A stretch of 45,120 nt of DNA from Selenomonadaceae bacterium (GTDB lineage Bacteria > Bacillota > Negativicutes > Selenomonadales > Selenomonadaceae). Below the pieces are notes generated by a model. The model had not been told where the DNA came from, made no database searches, and worked only from the letters and a program-made list of their open reading frames with translations. The first letter of the stretch is position 1; every line of letters starts with the position of its first letter. The translations under genes were made by a program, and so were the position numbers. Below are positions 1 through 7,658 of this stretch, piece after piece. The DNA lies in assembly GCA_017428215.1 (NCBI GenBank), contig JAFRRH010000014.1, forward strand, positions 74,112 to 119,231. The letters are read 5' to 3'.

Positions 1-737
1 AAATCATATTTTTTGTAAGTTAGCGTATCTTGCGGGCGAATAATCGTATCTGCGGGCAAACCAATATAATTGTTCAAAGTAGCAACTGCAACGTCATAAT
101 TATTTTGAATGTTTACGAGATTTTGCATAGCGTTTGCAAGTTCAACCTGTGATTCCAACACATCGACTTTTGCAACGGTACCCACGCGGAATTGAGCGGC
201 AACGTTGCGCAAATGCTCCTGCAAAGTTAAAACTTCTTCCTCGTAAACTTCGATTAAATTTCTGCACTGCAAAACATCAAAATAATAAACCGTCGACTGA
301 AGACGAACAACTTGCATAGTGTTTTCAAGCGATAAATCAGCCGAGCTTAAAGCGTATCGAGCAGACTTGCGCCCTTCTTTAAGTTGACCGCCACGATAAA
401 TCGGCATGGAAATTGAGCCGGTATTTGAAAAGGCTCGGTTTCGGTTTGAACCATCATAAGCCATGCCTCCGACTCGTGCGCCGCTCCAACTCCACGTCAC
501 TTGCGGATTACCTTGACGACGTGCCTCGCTCAAGCTCCAGAAAGCTCCCTCGCGTTCAGCAACAGATTCTTTAATCGTGCGGTTATTCTCATAGGCTCGC
601 TGAATTGTCTCATCAAGCGAAATATTTACCACATCAGCCGCGTTGACAGTCCCCGCCGAAAAAATCATCATACCCGCGACGAGTACCGCCGCCAATTTCC
701 TGCGAATATTTTTCTTGATACGTTTGGAAATTTTCAT
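1..737 (-). CDS. TolC-family outer-membrane efflux protein (3' end outside window)
   Basis: The reverse strand encodes an N-terminal signal peptide (basic MKISKRIKKNIRRK, then a hydrophobic core ending near Ala-Asp) followed by long helical segments typical of TolC/OEP proteins, such as SLDETIQRAYENN and VDVLESQVELANAMQNLVN. TolC trimers form an outer-membrane barrel with a periplasmic alpha-helical tunnel. The ATG at 737 lies 5 nt after the stop of the adaptor gene, so the two are co-transcribed as the last members of the mla operon. The reading frame is open to base 1, so the C-terminus is missing here. The TolC family assignment is firm; which substrate leaves through it is inference. Next to an MCE/Mla transporter it could serve an envelope lipid or small-molecule export route. 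Confidence 0.9.
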   Translation of the reverse strand, partial: MKISKRIKKNIRRKLAAVLVAGMMIFSAGTVNAADVVNISLDETIQRAYENNRTIKESVAEREGAFWSLSEARRQGNPQVTWSWSGARVGGMAYDGSNRNRAFSNTGSISMPIYRGGQLKEGRKSARYALSSADLSLENTMQVVRLQSTVYYFDVLQCRNLIEVYEEEVLTLQEHLRNVAAQFRVGTVAKVDVLESQVELANAMQNLVNIQNNYDVAVATLNNYIGLPADTIIRPQDTLTYKKYD

Positions 738-742
738 TTCAA

Positions 743-1708
743 TCACTCCCTATCTTTTATTTTAATCGGCGTGCCTTCGCGCAGATTGGTCAAGCCTTCG
801 ACAACAACCGAATCTCCAGCCTTCAAGCCGTCGTTTACAATAAATTGATTGCCTAATTTGCCGCCCAGCGAAACTTTTTTCAAGGCGGCTGTTTTATTAT
901 CGTCTATAAAAACAAAATCTTCTCCGTCGCGCTGTATAATTGCACTTTCTGGAACGAGTATAGCATTGGAAATTTTTACGTCATCAAGTTCAATCTGAAC
1001 ATCATTGCCCAAAAGTAAAAGTTCGTCAGGATTATCAAAAGTCGCCTCTGCAGTCGTATCGTTAATAAAGTTAATCGTGCCTGCGCGAGGATAAGACGTG
1101 CCGTCATTAAATCTTAGAGAAATTTTCGGCTGACTTGTCGATAAAAAATTTTTCTCCGCCGCTGAAACTTCAAAGCTAACGATTGCCGGATTAGTCCTTC
1201 CAATTTTAGCAAGTACAGTTTCGTTAGCAACGACAGATTCACCGACGAGGATATTTTCAATACCTATTTGACCTGTTATCGGCGCGTTAATTGTGCCTGC
1301 TTCCGATTCTTCCTCCAAATTTTTGATACGTTCTTGAAGTTCGGCGATTTCGGCTTGAAGTCCTTCGACGGGATTTTTCTGCGCCATTTCTTTAGGTAAC
1401 GTTGTCATCAACTCGCCTAACTTTTTCTTTGCTTGAAGGAGTTCGGTTGCCGTTTCTAAATCGCCGATTCGGAAAAGTTTTTGTCCTTCCGTAACTTCGT
1501 CGCCGTCCTTGAAAAATTTTTCTAAGACAGTGCCCGAAATATTCGAGTAAATCATCAATTCATGGCTTAAAGAAATTTCCCCGTCGTGCGTCAATGTCAA
1601 AGTTTCGTTCGCTGAAATTTTTTCTGTCTTGACTTCAACGGATTCCTCGTTTGAACAGCCAGCAAAAAAAATTATCGTCACAAAAAGTATAGCCAAAAAT
1701 TTTCTCAT
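743..1708 (-). CDS. Periplasmic adaptor lipoprotein (HlyD/RND membrane-fusion family)
   Basis: The 321-residue product starts with a lipoprotein signal peptide whose lipobox is FFAGC (Cys at about residue 18), so it should be lipidated and held at a membrane facing the periplasm. A barrel-sandwich/lipoyl half (HELMIYSNISGTVLEKFFKDGDEVTEGQKL), a coiled-coil hairpin around residues 90-140 and the returning lipoyl half (INAPITGQIGIENILVGESV) follow, then a beta-barrel domain. This order is diagnostic of HlyD/AcrA-type adaptors that link inner-membrane pumps to TolC. The gene starts 1 nt after the mlaD stop and ends 5 nt before tolC. No RND pump is present in the window, so its inner-membrane partner may be the MlaEF transporter; that pairing is inferred from gene order only. 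Confidence 0.88.
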   Translation of the reverse strand: MRKFLAILFVTIIFFAGCSNEESVEVKTEKISANETLTLTHDGEISLSHELMIYSNISGTVLEKFFKDGDEVTEGQKLFRIGDLETATELLQAKKKLGELMTTLPKEMAQKNPVEGLQAEIAELQERIKNLEEESEAGTINAPITGQIGIENILVGESVVANETVLAKIGRTNPAIVSFEVSAAEKNFLSTSQPKISLRFNDGTSYPRAGTINFINDTTAEATFDNPDELLLLGNDVQIELDDVKISNAILVPESAIIQRDGEDFVFIDDNKTAALKKVSLGGKLGNQFIVNDGLKAGDSVVVEGLTNLREGTPIKIKDRE

Positions 1709-1709
1709 A

Positions 1710-3014
1710 TCAGAACTCCTGCTTTAGTCCGAAGTAAAAGGCGCGGTCTCTTTTTTTATTGACGGCGTGCCATTCGCCGAGCAGATAAGTTGAATCTGCA
1801 ATTCTGAATTGCGATTTCAAACGAACTTTGCCGTCGTTAAGGTCGTAAGCTTCAGCGGAAAATTTAAAATCTTTTCCGGCGTAGGCGTCAAGTCCGATAC
1901 CAGGTTTGCCCGCGATAATTCCCGCACGCGCTCCGAAGTCCGTTCCAAATTTTTTACCGCCTTGAAGATTTAATTTCGTATGGTTGCCAATATCTTCCGC
2001 GCCGAGTATCAAAGATTTATCGTCGCTCGTCACGTCCAGATTAAAATTCGTTTTCCAGTCGTGGGCTTTGCCGCTGTATAGTATATCAACAGAAGGCGTT
2101 ACGTCAATCTTAGAAATTTTATCGGCTGAACCCTCTACTTTGCCCAAAAGTTTATCGGCACGTTCGGTTATACTGCGGGCATTGCTGACGGTTGCTTTTA
2201 AATCTTCGGCAACTTTTGGATCGCCGGCGAATTTATTCATGTTATCCGCCATGTTCGCCACGTTGCTTGAGGTTTTAGCAATGTTATCAAGCGTCAATTT
2301 AAGTTCCTCGACGGTTTGCGGATCGCCTGCGAATTTATCCAGATTAGCAGTCATGTGCTCAACATTAGCCATTGCACTATTCATGCCAGCAACCGCGCCG
2401 TTCATCTGCCTAATCATATCGTGGAATAAATCCTCGTTCTCGGTCGCGATTCGCTCGAAAGCACCAGTCATACTGTTCACGTTCGCGGAGGCGTTCTCCA
2501 TGTTCTTGCTCATTTCAACAACAGATTTTTTAAAAGTATCGTCGCCAATAATCGCGTGCACGTCATTTAAAAGCATTTCAACCTTGTCCATAACTTTAGT
2601 TAAGCCGTCGAACATTGCATCCATACCCGCCTCGTCCGTGCCGTAAAGATAATCGCCGTTTTTAAGATATTCGCCGTTATCAACTTTTGGCTGAAAGTTT
2701 ATGAACTTTTCGCCCATGACGCCGCTTGAGGTTATCGAAACTTTTGACTGCTTTGGAATCTTCGCATCGGGATTAACTGCCATTGTAACTGTAACTCCCG
2801 TACCTTCAGTAGTAATTTGTGTAACTTTGCCGACTAAAACGCCGCTCAATCGAACGTCTGATTGTTGCTGAAGTCCGACGACCTGTTTAAAGCCCGCGTA
2901 TAAAGTATAATCGTTACTGCCGCCTAAATGAAAATCTCCAAGACCGGCCGCCGCGCCGCCTAATAACATAAGTCCTCCGACAGTGAACGCTCCAACTTTT
3001 GCTTCAACTGACAT
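1710..3014 (-). CDS. mlaD: Elongated MlaD-type MCE-domain protein
   Basis: The 434-residue protein has an N-terminal membrane anchor (VGAFTVGGLMLLGGAAAGLG), an MCE domain at about residues 30-120 (LQQQSDVRLSGVLVGKVTQI), a long helical stretch to about residue 300 with repeated NMNKFAGDP-like segments, and a C-terminal region of alternating hydrophobic beta strands ending in a terminal phenylalanine. E. coli MlaD is less than half this length. An elongated MlaD with an outer-membrane beta barrel has been described in the diderm Firmicute Veillonella parvula as a transenvelope lipid bridge, and this protein fits that type. It should form the substrate tunnel of the MlaEFD transporter that moves glycerophospholipids between membranes. 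The ATG follows a strong GGAGG site. Confidence 0.9.
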   Translation of the reverse strand: MSVEAKVGAFTVGGLMLLGGAAAGLGDFHLGGSNDYTLYAGFKQVVGLQQQSDVRLSGVLVGKVTQITTEGTGVTVTMAVNPDAKIPKQSKVSITSSGVMGEKFINFQPKVDNGEYLKNGDYLYGTDEAGMDAMFDGLTKVMDKVEMLLNDVHAIIGDDTFKKSVVEMSKNMENASANVNSMTGAFERIATENEDLFHDMIRQMNGAVAGMNSAMANVEHMTANLDKFAGDPQTVEELKLTLDNIAKTSSNVANMADNMNKFAGDPKVAEDLKATVSNARSITERADKLLGKVEGSADKISKIDVTPSVDILYSGKAHDWKTNFNLDVTSDDKSLILGAEDIGNHTKLNLQGGKKFGTDFGARAGIIAGKPGIGLDAYAGKDFKFSAEAYDLNDGKVRLKSQFRIADSTYLLGEWHAVNKKRDRAFYFGLKQEF

Positions 3015-3040
3015 TACCTCGCCTCCTTAAGGTTGTTTTT

Positions 3041-3766
3041 TTAATCTATGATTCGGAAAAATTCTTTGACGCGAGGGTCTTGAATTTTTTTAAAATTATC
3101 GGGCGTGTCGACAGCAATCAAATCGCCATTGTAAACCATAGCAATACGGTTGGCAATGCGACACGCGCTAACCATATCATGCGTAACGACTATGCTCGTA
3201 ACTTTCAAAGCGCGTTGCGTCTCGATAATCAACTCATCAATTCTGTTCGTCGTAATCGGGTCAAGTCCAGAGCTTGGCTCGTCATAAAAAATAATTTCCG
3301 GACCAAAGGCAATCGCCCGCGCCAATGAAACTCTTTTCTTCATGCCGCCGGAAAGTTCATTTGGCATACGATTTTCCACGCCGTCCAAGCCGACTTGATG
3401 AAGTTTTTCGCGGACGATTGATTGAATTTTTTCCTTGTCGTAATTGGTATGTTCGACAAGTCCGAAGGCAACGTTATCGCCAACGGTCATTGAATCGAAC
3501 AGCGCGGAGTATTGAAATACCATTCCCATACGAAGACGGACGCGCATCATTTCCTTTTCGGTAAGGCGGGAAATTTCGTCGTCGCCAATCCAAATTTCGC
3601 CGCTGGTAGGTTGAATCAAGCCAATCATCAAACGGAGCAATGTCGACTTGCCCGAACCCGACCCGCCGATAATCGCAAGCGTCTCACCGTCGGCAATTTC
3701 TAGGTTAATATTATTCAGCGCAACTTTTGTGCCAAATTTTTTTGTGACATTGACAATCTTAATCAT
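3041..3766 (-). CDS. mlaF: MlaF-type ABC transporter ATPase
   Basis: The 241-residue ATPase shows Walker A GGSGSGKST (about residue 35), the ABC signature LSGGMKKRVSLARA (about 138), Walker B IIFYDEPSSGLDP and the H-loop VVTHD. The LSGGM variant with MKKR is characteristic of the Mla/Mkl retrograde-type lipid importers. It energises MlaE for phospholipid trafficking. Its start overlaps the stop of the preceding small reading frame in an ATGATTAA arrangement, which suggests translational coupling. The mlaD gene follows 26 nt downstream. Confidence 0.93.
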   Translation of the reverse strand: MIKIVNVTKKFGTKVALNNINLEIADGETLAIIGGSGSGKSTLLRLMIGLIQPTSGEIWIGDDEISRLTEKEMMRVRLRMGMVFQYSALFDSMTVGDNVAFGLVEHTNYDKEKIQSIVREKLHQVGLDGVENRMPNELSGGMKKRVSLARAIAFGPEIIFYDEPSSGLDPITTNRIDELIIETQRALKVTSIVVTHDMVSACRIANRIAMVYNGDLIAVDTPDNFKKIQDPRVKEFFRIID

Positions 3767-4005
3767 CGTCGTCTTTATCCTCGTCGGTTTTATTCTCTTC
3801 CTCTTCTAAAAACGTAATAAGTGTGCTCATGGCACCGGCAACGGCTTCTGCTCGCTCAGATTGAATTATCAAACTTACTATCTCGTCCGCATGTTCTTCC
3901 TCGCCCATTTTTTTTTAGTTGTTTAATTTTTCGTCTGCAATATTTTTGGTGCTTAACAGCGTCATTTTTTATGTCAAGCATAGACTTCATAAATGGTGTC
4001 ATCAT
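3759..4005 (-). CDS. Small two-frame ORF inside the mla operon (possible frameshifted 80-residue protein)
   Basis: Two short frames lie between mlaE and mlaF and join at a run of nine A (T9 at 3908-3916 on the plus strand). The first begins at ATGATG (4005) with an AAAGGGG ribosome site that overlaps the mlaE stop. It encodes a basic stretch (MMTPFMKSMLDIKND, then KYCRRKIKQLKK) and, unshifted, runs to a TGA at 3856, giving 49 residues. The second frame starts at the A9 run with ATGGGCGAGG and encodes 49 acidic residues (MGEEEHADEIVSL to a DEDKDDDD tail), overlapping the mlaF start. The second frame has no ribosome site of its own, so a continuous protein of about 82 residues needs a one-base slip on A9. 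A broken gene or a homopolymer sequencing error is the alternative. No family was recognised. Confidence 0.55.
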
Positions 4006-4015
4006 CAATACCCCT

Positions 4016-4789
4016 TTATCTGTAAACTATAAAAGTCAACAGCGCGTTCAAAATAAAAATTACTATAATCGACGTGACGACCGTTTTAGTAGTCGCCTTG
4101 CCAACGCCTTCCGCGCCGTCGGGACAATTCAAGCCGTAATAGCAACCGAGCACCGCGATAACGTTGCCGAAGAAAATCGCTTTAATCATACCGCCCGTCA
4201 AGTCGTAGAGGTGCGCAAACATTTTTATCGAGTTCATAAAAACATACGAGCTGATTCCCGAATATTGCGTAGCGACGAGCCAGCCGCCAGCAACGCCGAT
4301 AATGTCTCCAAAAACTGTAAGAATCGGTACAACTATCATACAAGCTATCATGCGCGGGACGATTAAATAATTCACGGGGCTGACAGACATGACTTTTAGC
4401 GCGTCGATTTGTTCGGTGACTTTCATTGTACTAATCTCCGCCGTGATAGCCGCACCGACACGCCCCGCGCAGACTACGCCGACTAAAACCGGTCCAAGCT
4501 CCCTGCCGATTGCGATTGCAATAACTCCGCCGACCGTTGATTGCGCACCGAAACGAATAAATTCATGCGCCGTTTGCAACGTGAAGACTACGCCCGTAAA
4601 CAAAAGTGTCAACGAGACGATTGTTAACGAGTCAACGCCTAAGTGCGACATTTGCGCGAGGATGAGCTTCATTCGCGGCTTGTGGGTGACTTGTTTCATT
4701 GTGTCGACGTAAAGCAAAACTATCGTGCCGAATTCTTCAAAGCGTCTTATCATGAAGCCGCCAATCATCTCAAAAAATTTTGTCAGCAA
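4016..4789 (-). CDS. mlaE: MlaE-type ABC transporter permease
   Basis: The 257-residue polytopic protein carries the MlaE/YrbE signature around VTEQIDALKVMSVSPVNYLIVPR and the GRVGAAITAEI segment, with five to six hydrophobic helices. It is the integral permease of the Mla phospholipid transporter. The start chosen is TTG at 4789, eight bases after a perfect AGGAGG (reverse strand); the first internal ATG is 13 codons later and has no ribosome site. It is the first gene of the operon, behind an extended -10 promoter. Confidence 0.92.
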   Translation of the reverse strand: MLTKFFEMIGGFMIRRFEEFGTIVLLYVDTMKQVTHKPRMKLILAQMSHLGVDSLTIVSLTLLFTGVVFTLQTAHEFIRFGAQSTVGGVIAIAIGRELGPVLVGVVCAGRVGAAITAEISTMKVTEQIDALKVMSVSPVNYLIVPRMIACMIVVPILTVFGDIIGVAGGWLVATQYSGISSYVFMNSIKMFAHLYDLTGGMIKAIFFGNVIAVLGCYYGLNCPDGAEGVGKATTKTVVTSIIVIFILNALLTFIVYR

Positions 4790-4805
4790 TGCATAACCTC
4801 CTTTT

Positions 4806-4822
4806 GCCAGGCATTATAACAT
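4806..4822 (-). promoter_or_regulatory. Promoter of the mla operon (extended -10)
   Basis: On the reverse strand a TGTTATAAT extended -10 (TATAAT at 4818-4813) lies about 24 bases upstream of the mlaE start. No good -35 hexamer is seen. Confidence 0.55.
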
Positions 4823-4869
4823 AAAATTTATTAAGTCATGAACAGATACTGAAAAATTTTTTTGCAAAT

Positions 4870-4898
4870 TTGACAGCGGCAGGTTAATCATTTAAAAT
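4870..4898 (+). promoter_or_regulatory. Promoter of the lytic transglycosylase gene
   Basis: TTGACA (4870-4875), a 17-base spacer and TAAAAT (4893-4898) precede the GGAGGT ribosome site of the transglycosylase. Confidence 0.65.
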
Positions 4899-4926
4899 TC
4901 ATTAAGAAATATGCGGAGGTGAATTG

Positions 4927-5559
4927 ATGATTAAAAAGTTTTTGGCAATCTGCGCGGCAATAGTCACGATATATTTTTTTATAAGCATGCCGGCGATTCA
5001 GAAGAAATTTTTATATCCGTTCCCTTACCGCTCGACAGTGGAAAATTATTCGTCGCGCTGGAAGGTTGATAAATTTTTGGCAATAGCCGTTATGAAAGTT
5101 GAGAGCAATTTTTCGGAAGCGGCACATTCACAGAGCGGCGCAATCGGATTAATGCAAATCATGCCGGAGACGGCGGCTTGGATAGCTTATCAGCTTGGCG
5201 AGGCTCCCGAAGAAGTTGCCGACGACATAAAAAATTTGCACGACCCTGAAACGAATATCCGATATGGCACGTGGTATCTTGCCGAACTTGAGGACGAGTT
5301 CAAAGGCAATGACGTTTTAGCTTTGGCGGCGTACAATGCAGGGCGTGGCAACGTTCACGAGTGGATTAAGGAAAATCATTGGAGCGAGGATTTTTCAGAC
5401 GCAGATAAAATTCCCTACGCTGAAACTCGCGACTACGTTAAGCGCGTACTCCATTGCCGAGAAAAATATGCTAAGCTTTACAGCACGAATGATTTTGTTT
5501 CTACGCCGATTGCACTTCACGAGTTGCGCTTTGCTCGCTTGAAAAATTTAACGTTGTAA
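4927..5559 (+). CDS. Soluble lytic murein transglycosylase (SLT domain)
   Basis: The roughly 210-residue protein has an N-terminal signal anchor (FLAICAAIVTIYFFI) and an SLT/goose-lysozyme-like catalytic domain. Visible motifs are VMKVESNF with the catalytic Glu, SGAIGLMQIMPETA, then NIRYGTWYL and ALAAYNAGRGNV. It cleaves peptidoglycan glycan strands at the outer face of the inner membrane, forming 1,6-anhydro-muropeptides. Its size is similar to other short SLT enzymes of diderm Firmicutes (YjbJ-like). The ATG at 4927 is preferred over the adjoining TTG at 4924 because GGAGGT is six bases away. It is monocistronic, with its own promoter and terminator. Confidence 0.92.
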   Translation: MIKKFLAICAAIVTIYFFISMPAIQKKFLYPFPYRSTVENYSSRWKVDKFLAIAVMKVESNFSEAAHSQSGAIGLMQIMPETAAWIAYQLGEAPEEVADDIKNLHDPETNIRYGTWYLAELEDEFKGNDVLALAAYNAGRGNVHEWIKENHWSEDFSDADKIPYAETRDYVKRVLHCREKYAKLYSTNDFVSTPIALHELRFARLKNLTL

Positions 5560-5563
5560 AACA

Positions 5564-5597
5564 AAAAGCCCCTCCGAAATTGGAAGGGCTTTTTTTA
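5564..5597. terminator. Bidirectional intrinsic terminator
   Basis: An AAAGCCCCTCC / GGAAGGGCTTT stem with a GAAAT loop is flanked by A and T runs, between the convergent transglycosylase and ldh genes. Confidence 0.85.
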
Positions 5598-5621
5598 TGC
5601 AAGAAAAATTTGTTGTCGAGA

Positions 5622-6605
5622 TTATTTGATACCGATAGCTTCGAGACCTGCGCCGTCAAGAGCACTGCGAACGGATTTAGCAGCCGCTTGCATTTTTTCG
5701 ATTTCTTCGTCGGTAAGCGCAACTTCAAAGACGCGCATTAAGCCGTCAGCGCAAACCATGCGGGGCATCGAAAGAGCAACGTCGGTAATGCCGTATTCGC
5801 CGTTCATGAGAGCCGAGCAGGGCAGAATCGTATGTTCGTCGTAAAGGACGGATTTAACGAAACGAACAGCCGCCATTGCAACGCCGGTGTTGGTGAAGCC
5901 TTTCTTGTTGATAACGTCGTAAGCAACCTGAATGAGTTCCTGCTCAACAGCTTTCTTGTCGAGCGGCTCGGTGTGACGGAAATATTCGTCGAGTTTCTCA
6001 AGCGGGAAGCCTGCGCAACCCGTGAGCGACCAAGCGACGAATGCCGCGTTGCCGTGTTCACCGAGAACATAGCCGTTAATGTTTTTCGGGTCAACTTCGT
6101 ACTTGTTAGCGAGAATGCGACGGAAACGATAAGTTTCAAGCATGGTGCCCGTACCCATAATCAGATTGGTCGGATAGCCGATTTGTTCAGCGATTTTGCT
6201 AACGACGTAAGTTGCAACGTCAAGCGGATTGGTGATGAGGATAATGACAGCCTCTTTGGTGTGCTCGGCGATTGCGCGGAAGACCGAGTTCATGATCTTT
6301 GCGTTGGTGCCAGCGAGTTTAAGACGGTCAGGAGTTTCGCCCGGACGAATCGACGGACCCGCGCAGATGATAACGATGTTTGCACCCTTACAAGCACTGT
6401 AGTCACCGGTAGCACGGAATTTAATGTTGGTGCTGTAGACGCAAGCGGTTGCGTGGCTGGAGTCGGTAGCCTCGCCCCATGCCTTGTCCTGATTGAGGTC
6501 AATTAAAACGATTTCAGATGCGAGCTGGAAATCGGCAAGTTTATTGACGACTGCCGAGCCGACGTTAGAAGTTCCGACGACAACAATTTTCCTGCGGTTA
6601 CCCAT
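5622..6605 (-). CDS. ldh: L-lactate dehydrogenase family 2-hydroxyacid dehydrogenase
   Basis: The 327-residue protein has an N-terminal Rossmann NAD site (VVVGTSNVGSAV), the ITNPLDV segment, the substrate-arginine region GTGTMLETYRFRR and the catalytic GEHGNAAFVAWS with the active-site His. It should reduce pyruvate or a related 2-oxoacid with NADH in the cytoplasm, a fermentative electron sink. The substrate loop reads GPSIRPGETPDRL, whereas classical L-LDH has QKPGETR; the specificity Gln is replaced by Ile and the loop appears two residues longer. It could therefore be an L-2-hydroxyisocaproate-type enzyme. The gene is preceded by a Rex-like operator over its promoter. The family is sure; the exact substrate is not. 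Confidence 0.85.
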   Translation of the reverse strand: MGNRRKIVVVGTSNVGSAVVNKLADFQLASEIVLIDLNQDKAWGEATDSSHATACVYSTNIKFRATGDYSACKGANIVIICAGPSIRPGETPDRLKLAGTNAKIMNSVFRAIAEHTKEAVIILITNPLDVATYVVSKIAEQIGYPTNLIMGTGTMLETYRFRRILANKYEVDPKNINGYVLGEHGNAAFVAWSLTGCAGFPLEKLDEYFRHTEPLDKKAVEQELIQVAYDVINKKGFTNTGVAMAAVRFVKSVLYDEHTILPCSALMNGEYGITDVALSMPRMVCADGLMRVFEVALTDEEIEKMQAAAKSVRSALDGAGLEAIGIK

Positions 6606-6658
6606 TTGGCATTCCTCCCCTTAATAGAAAAAAACCTTCGCGGAGCATATCGCTCTGT

Positions 6659-6696
6659 TTGTAAAAAAGTTTACAACTTTTGCCGTCAATCGTCAA
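6659..6696 (-). promoter_or_regulatory. ldh promoter with Rex-like operator
   Basis: On the reverse strand TTGACG (6696-6691), 17 bases and TAAACT (6673-6668) form the ldh promoter. A perfect inverted repeat TTGTAAA-AAAG-TTTACAA (6659-6676) covers the -10. The Rex consensus is TTGTGAA-N4-TTCACAA, so this is a likely site for the NADH-sensing repressor Rex. Confidence 0.7.
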
Positions 6697-6726
6697 GGCG
6701 TGTTATTAAAAATTCTGAAAACTAAT

Positions 6727-6818
6727 TTGACATTATTAAAAAACGTGCTAGTATAAACGTAGGATATTGAGCATCGCAAAATTTAGTAATTAGCTGACGG
6801 CTATCCGTCGGAAGCTAA
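6727..6818 (+). promoter_or_regulatory. codY promoter and leader hairpin
   Basis: TTGACA at 6727-6732 and GTATAA/TATAAA at 6751-6757 (spacer 18-19) form a promoter. The leader contains a strong hairpin, TTAGCT..GACGG-CTAT-CCGTC..AGCTAA (6790-6818), ending just before the AAAGGAGAG ribosome site. Confidence 0.55.
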
Positions 6819-6835
6819 CAAAGGAGAGTTTTGAT

Positions 6836-7591
6836 ATGTCAACGCTTTTGGAGAAAACGAGGAAAATTAACAAGCTGCTCCAGCGTTCCGAAAATGTGGA
6901 GTATGACGGGATTTCGCGGGTTTTGAGCAACGTCCTTGAGGCGAACATTTACATCGCCGGCAAAAAGGGAGAACTTTATGGCTACGCGCTCATCGACGAC
7001 GAAGACGAAAATTCTGGTGTCGACGACGTTACTAGCAATGGCAAATTCCCCGCGCCCTATGTCAAATGGCTCAATCGTTTCGACGAGACGCAGATGAATC
7101 CGAAACCCGATAAAAGCAATCCTTCGCCCGTAAACGGAAAGTATTTTACAATCGTGCCGATTTACGGCGTGGGGCGCAGAATGGCAACGCTGATTGTCGC
7201 TCGTTACGAAGAGAATTTTACGGACGACGATTTACTTTTGGCGGAATATGGCGCGACAGTCGTCGGCATGGAAATGTTGCGTGACCACACCGAAAAAGTT
7301 GAGATTGAGGCTCGCAAAAAGGCTACCGTTCAAATCGCACTGGCAACATTGAGCTATTCTGAAGCGGAAGCGGCGGTAAATATTTTAAGCGAACTCAACG
7401 GCAATGAAGGACTTCTCGTCGCGTCGAAAATCGCTGACCGCGTTGGAATCACTCGTTCGGTTATTGTTAACGCTCTGCGCAAGTTTGAATCGGCGGGCGT
7501 TATCGATTCCAAATCTCTTGGCATGAAGGGCACTTACATTAAAATCAAAAACGAATACCTTATGGAAGAAGTTCAAAAGCTCCGCAGATAA
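6836..7591 (+). CDS. codY: GTP-sensing transcriptional pleiotropic repressor CodY
   Basis: The 251-residue protein matches CodY throughout. The N-terminal GAF domain begins LLEKTRKINKLLQRS and continues to about residue 155, followed by a linker helix. The C-terminal winged helix (VASKIADRVGITRSVIVNALRKFESAGVI) carries the DNA-recognition helix of the family. CodY binds GTP and branched-chain amino acids and represses nutrient-uptake and stationary-phase genes when nutrients are plentiful. Length agrees with the usual 255-260. The gene stands alone, with its own promoter, a hairpin leader and a terminator, rather than in the clpY/hslU operon common in bacilli. The ATG follows AAAGGAGAG. Confidence 0.96.
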   Translation: MSTLLEKTRKINKLLQRSENVEYDGISRVLSNVLEANIYIAGKKGELYGYALIDDEDENSGVDDVTSNGKFPAPYVKWLNRFDETQMNPKPDKSNPSPVNGKYFTIVPIYGVGRRMATLIVARYEENFTDDDLLLAEYGATVVGMEMLRDHTEKVEIEARKKATVQIALATLSYSEAEAAVNILSELNGNEGLLVASKIADRVGITRSVIVNALRKFESAGVIDSKSLGMKGTYIKIKNEYLMEEVQKLRR

Positions 7592-7610
7592 TTTTACATG
7601 ACGTAAAAAA

Positions 7611-7647
7611 AGCCGCTCTCAAAATTTTGGGAGCGGTTAATTTTTTT
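7611..7647. terminator. Intrinsic terminator between codY and mscL
   Basis: The stem CCGCTC / GAGCGG (with the AAAATTTT region between) is followed by a T-rich run on the plus strand and preceded by A7, so it can serve both convergent genes. Confidence 0.8.
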
Positions 7648-7658
7648 ATGTTAATGAA

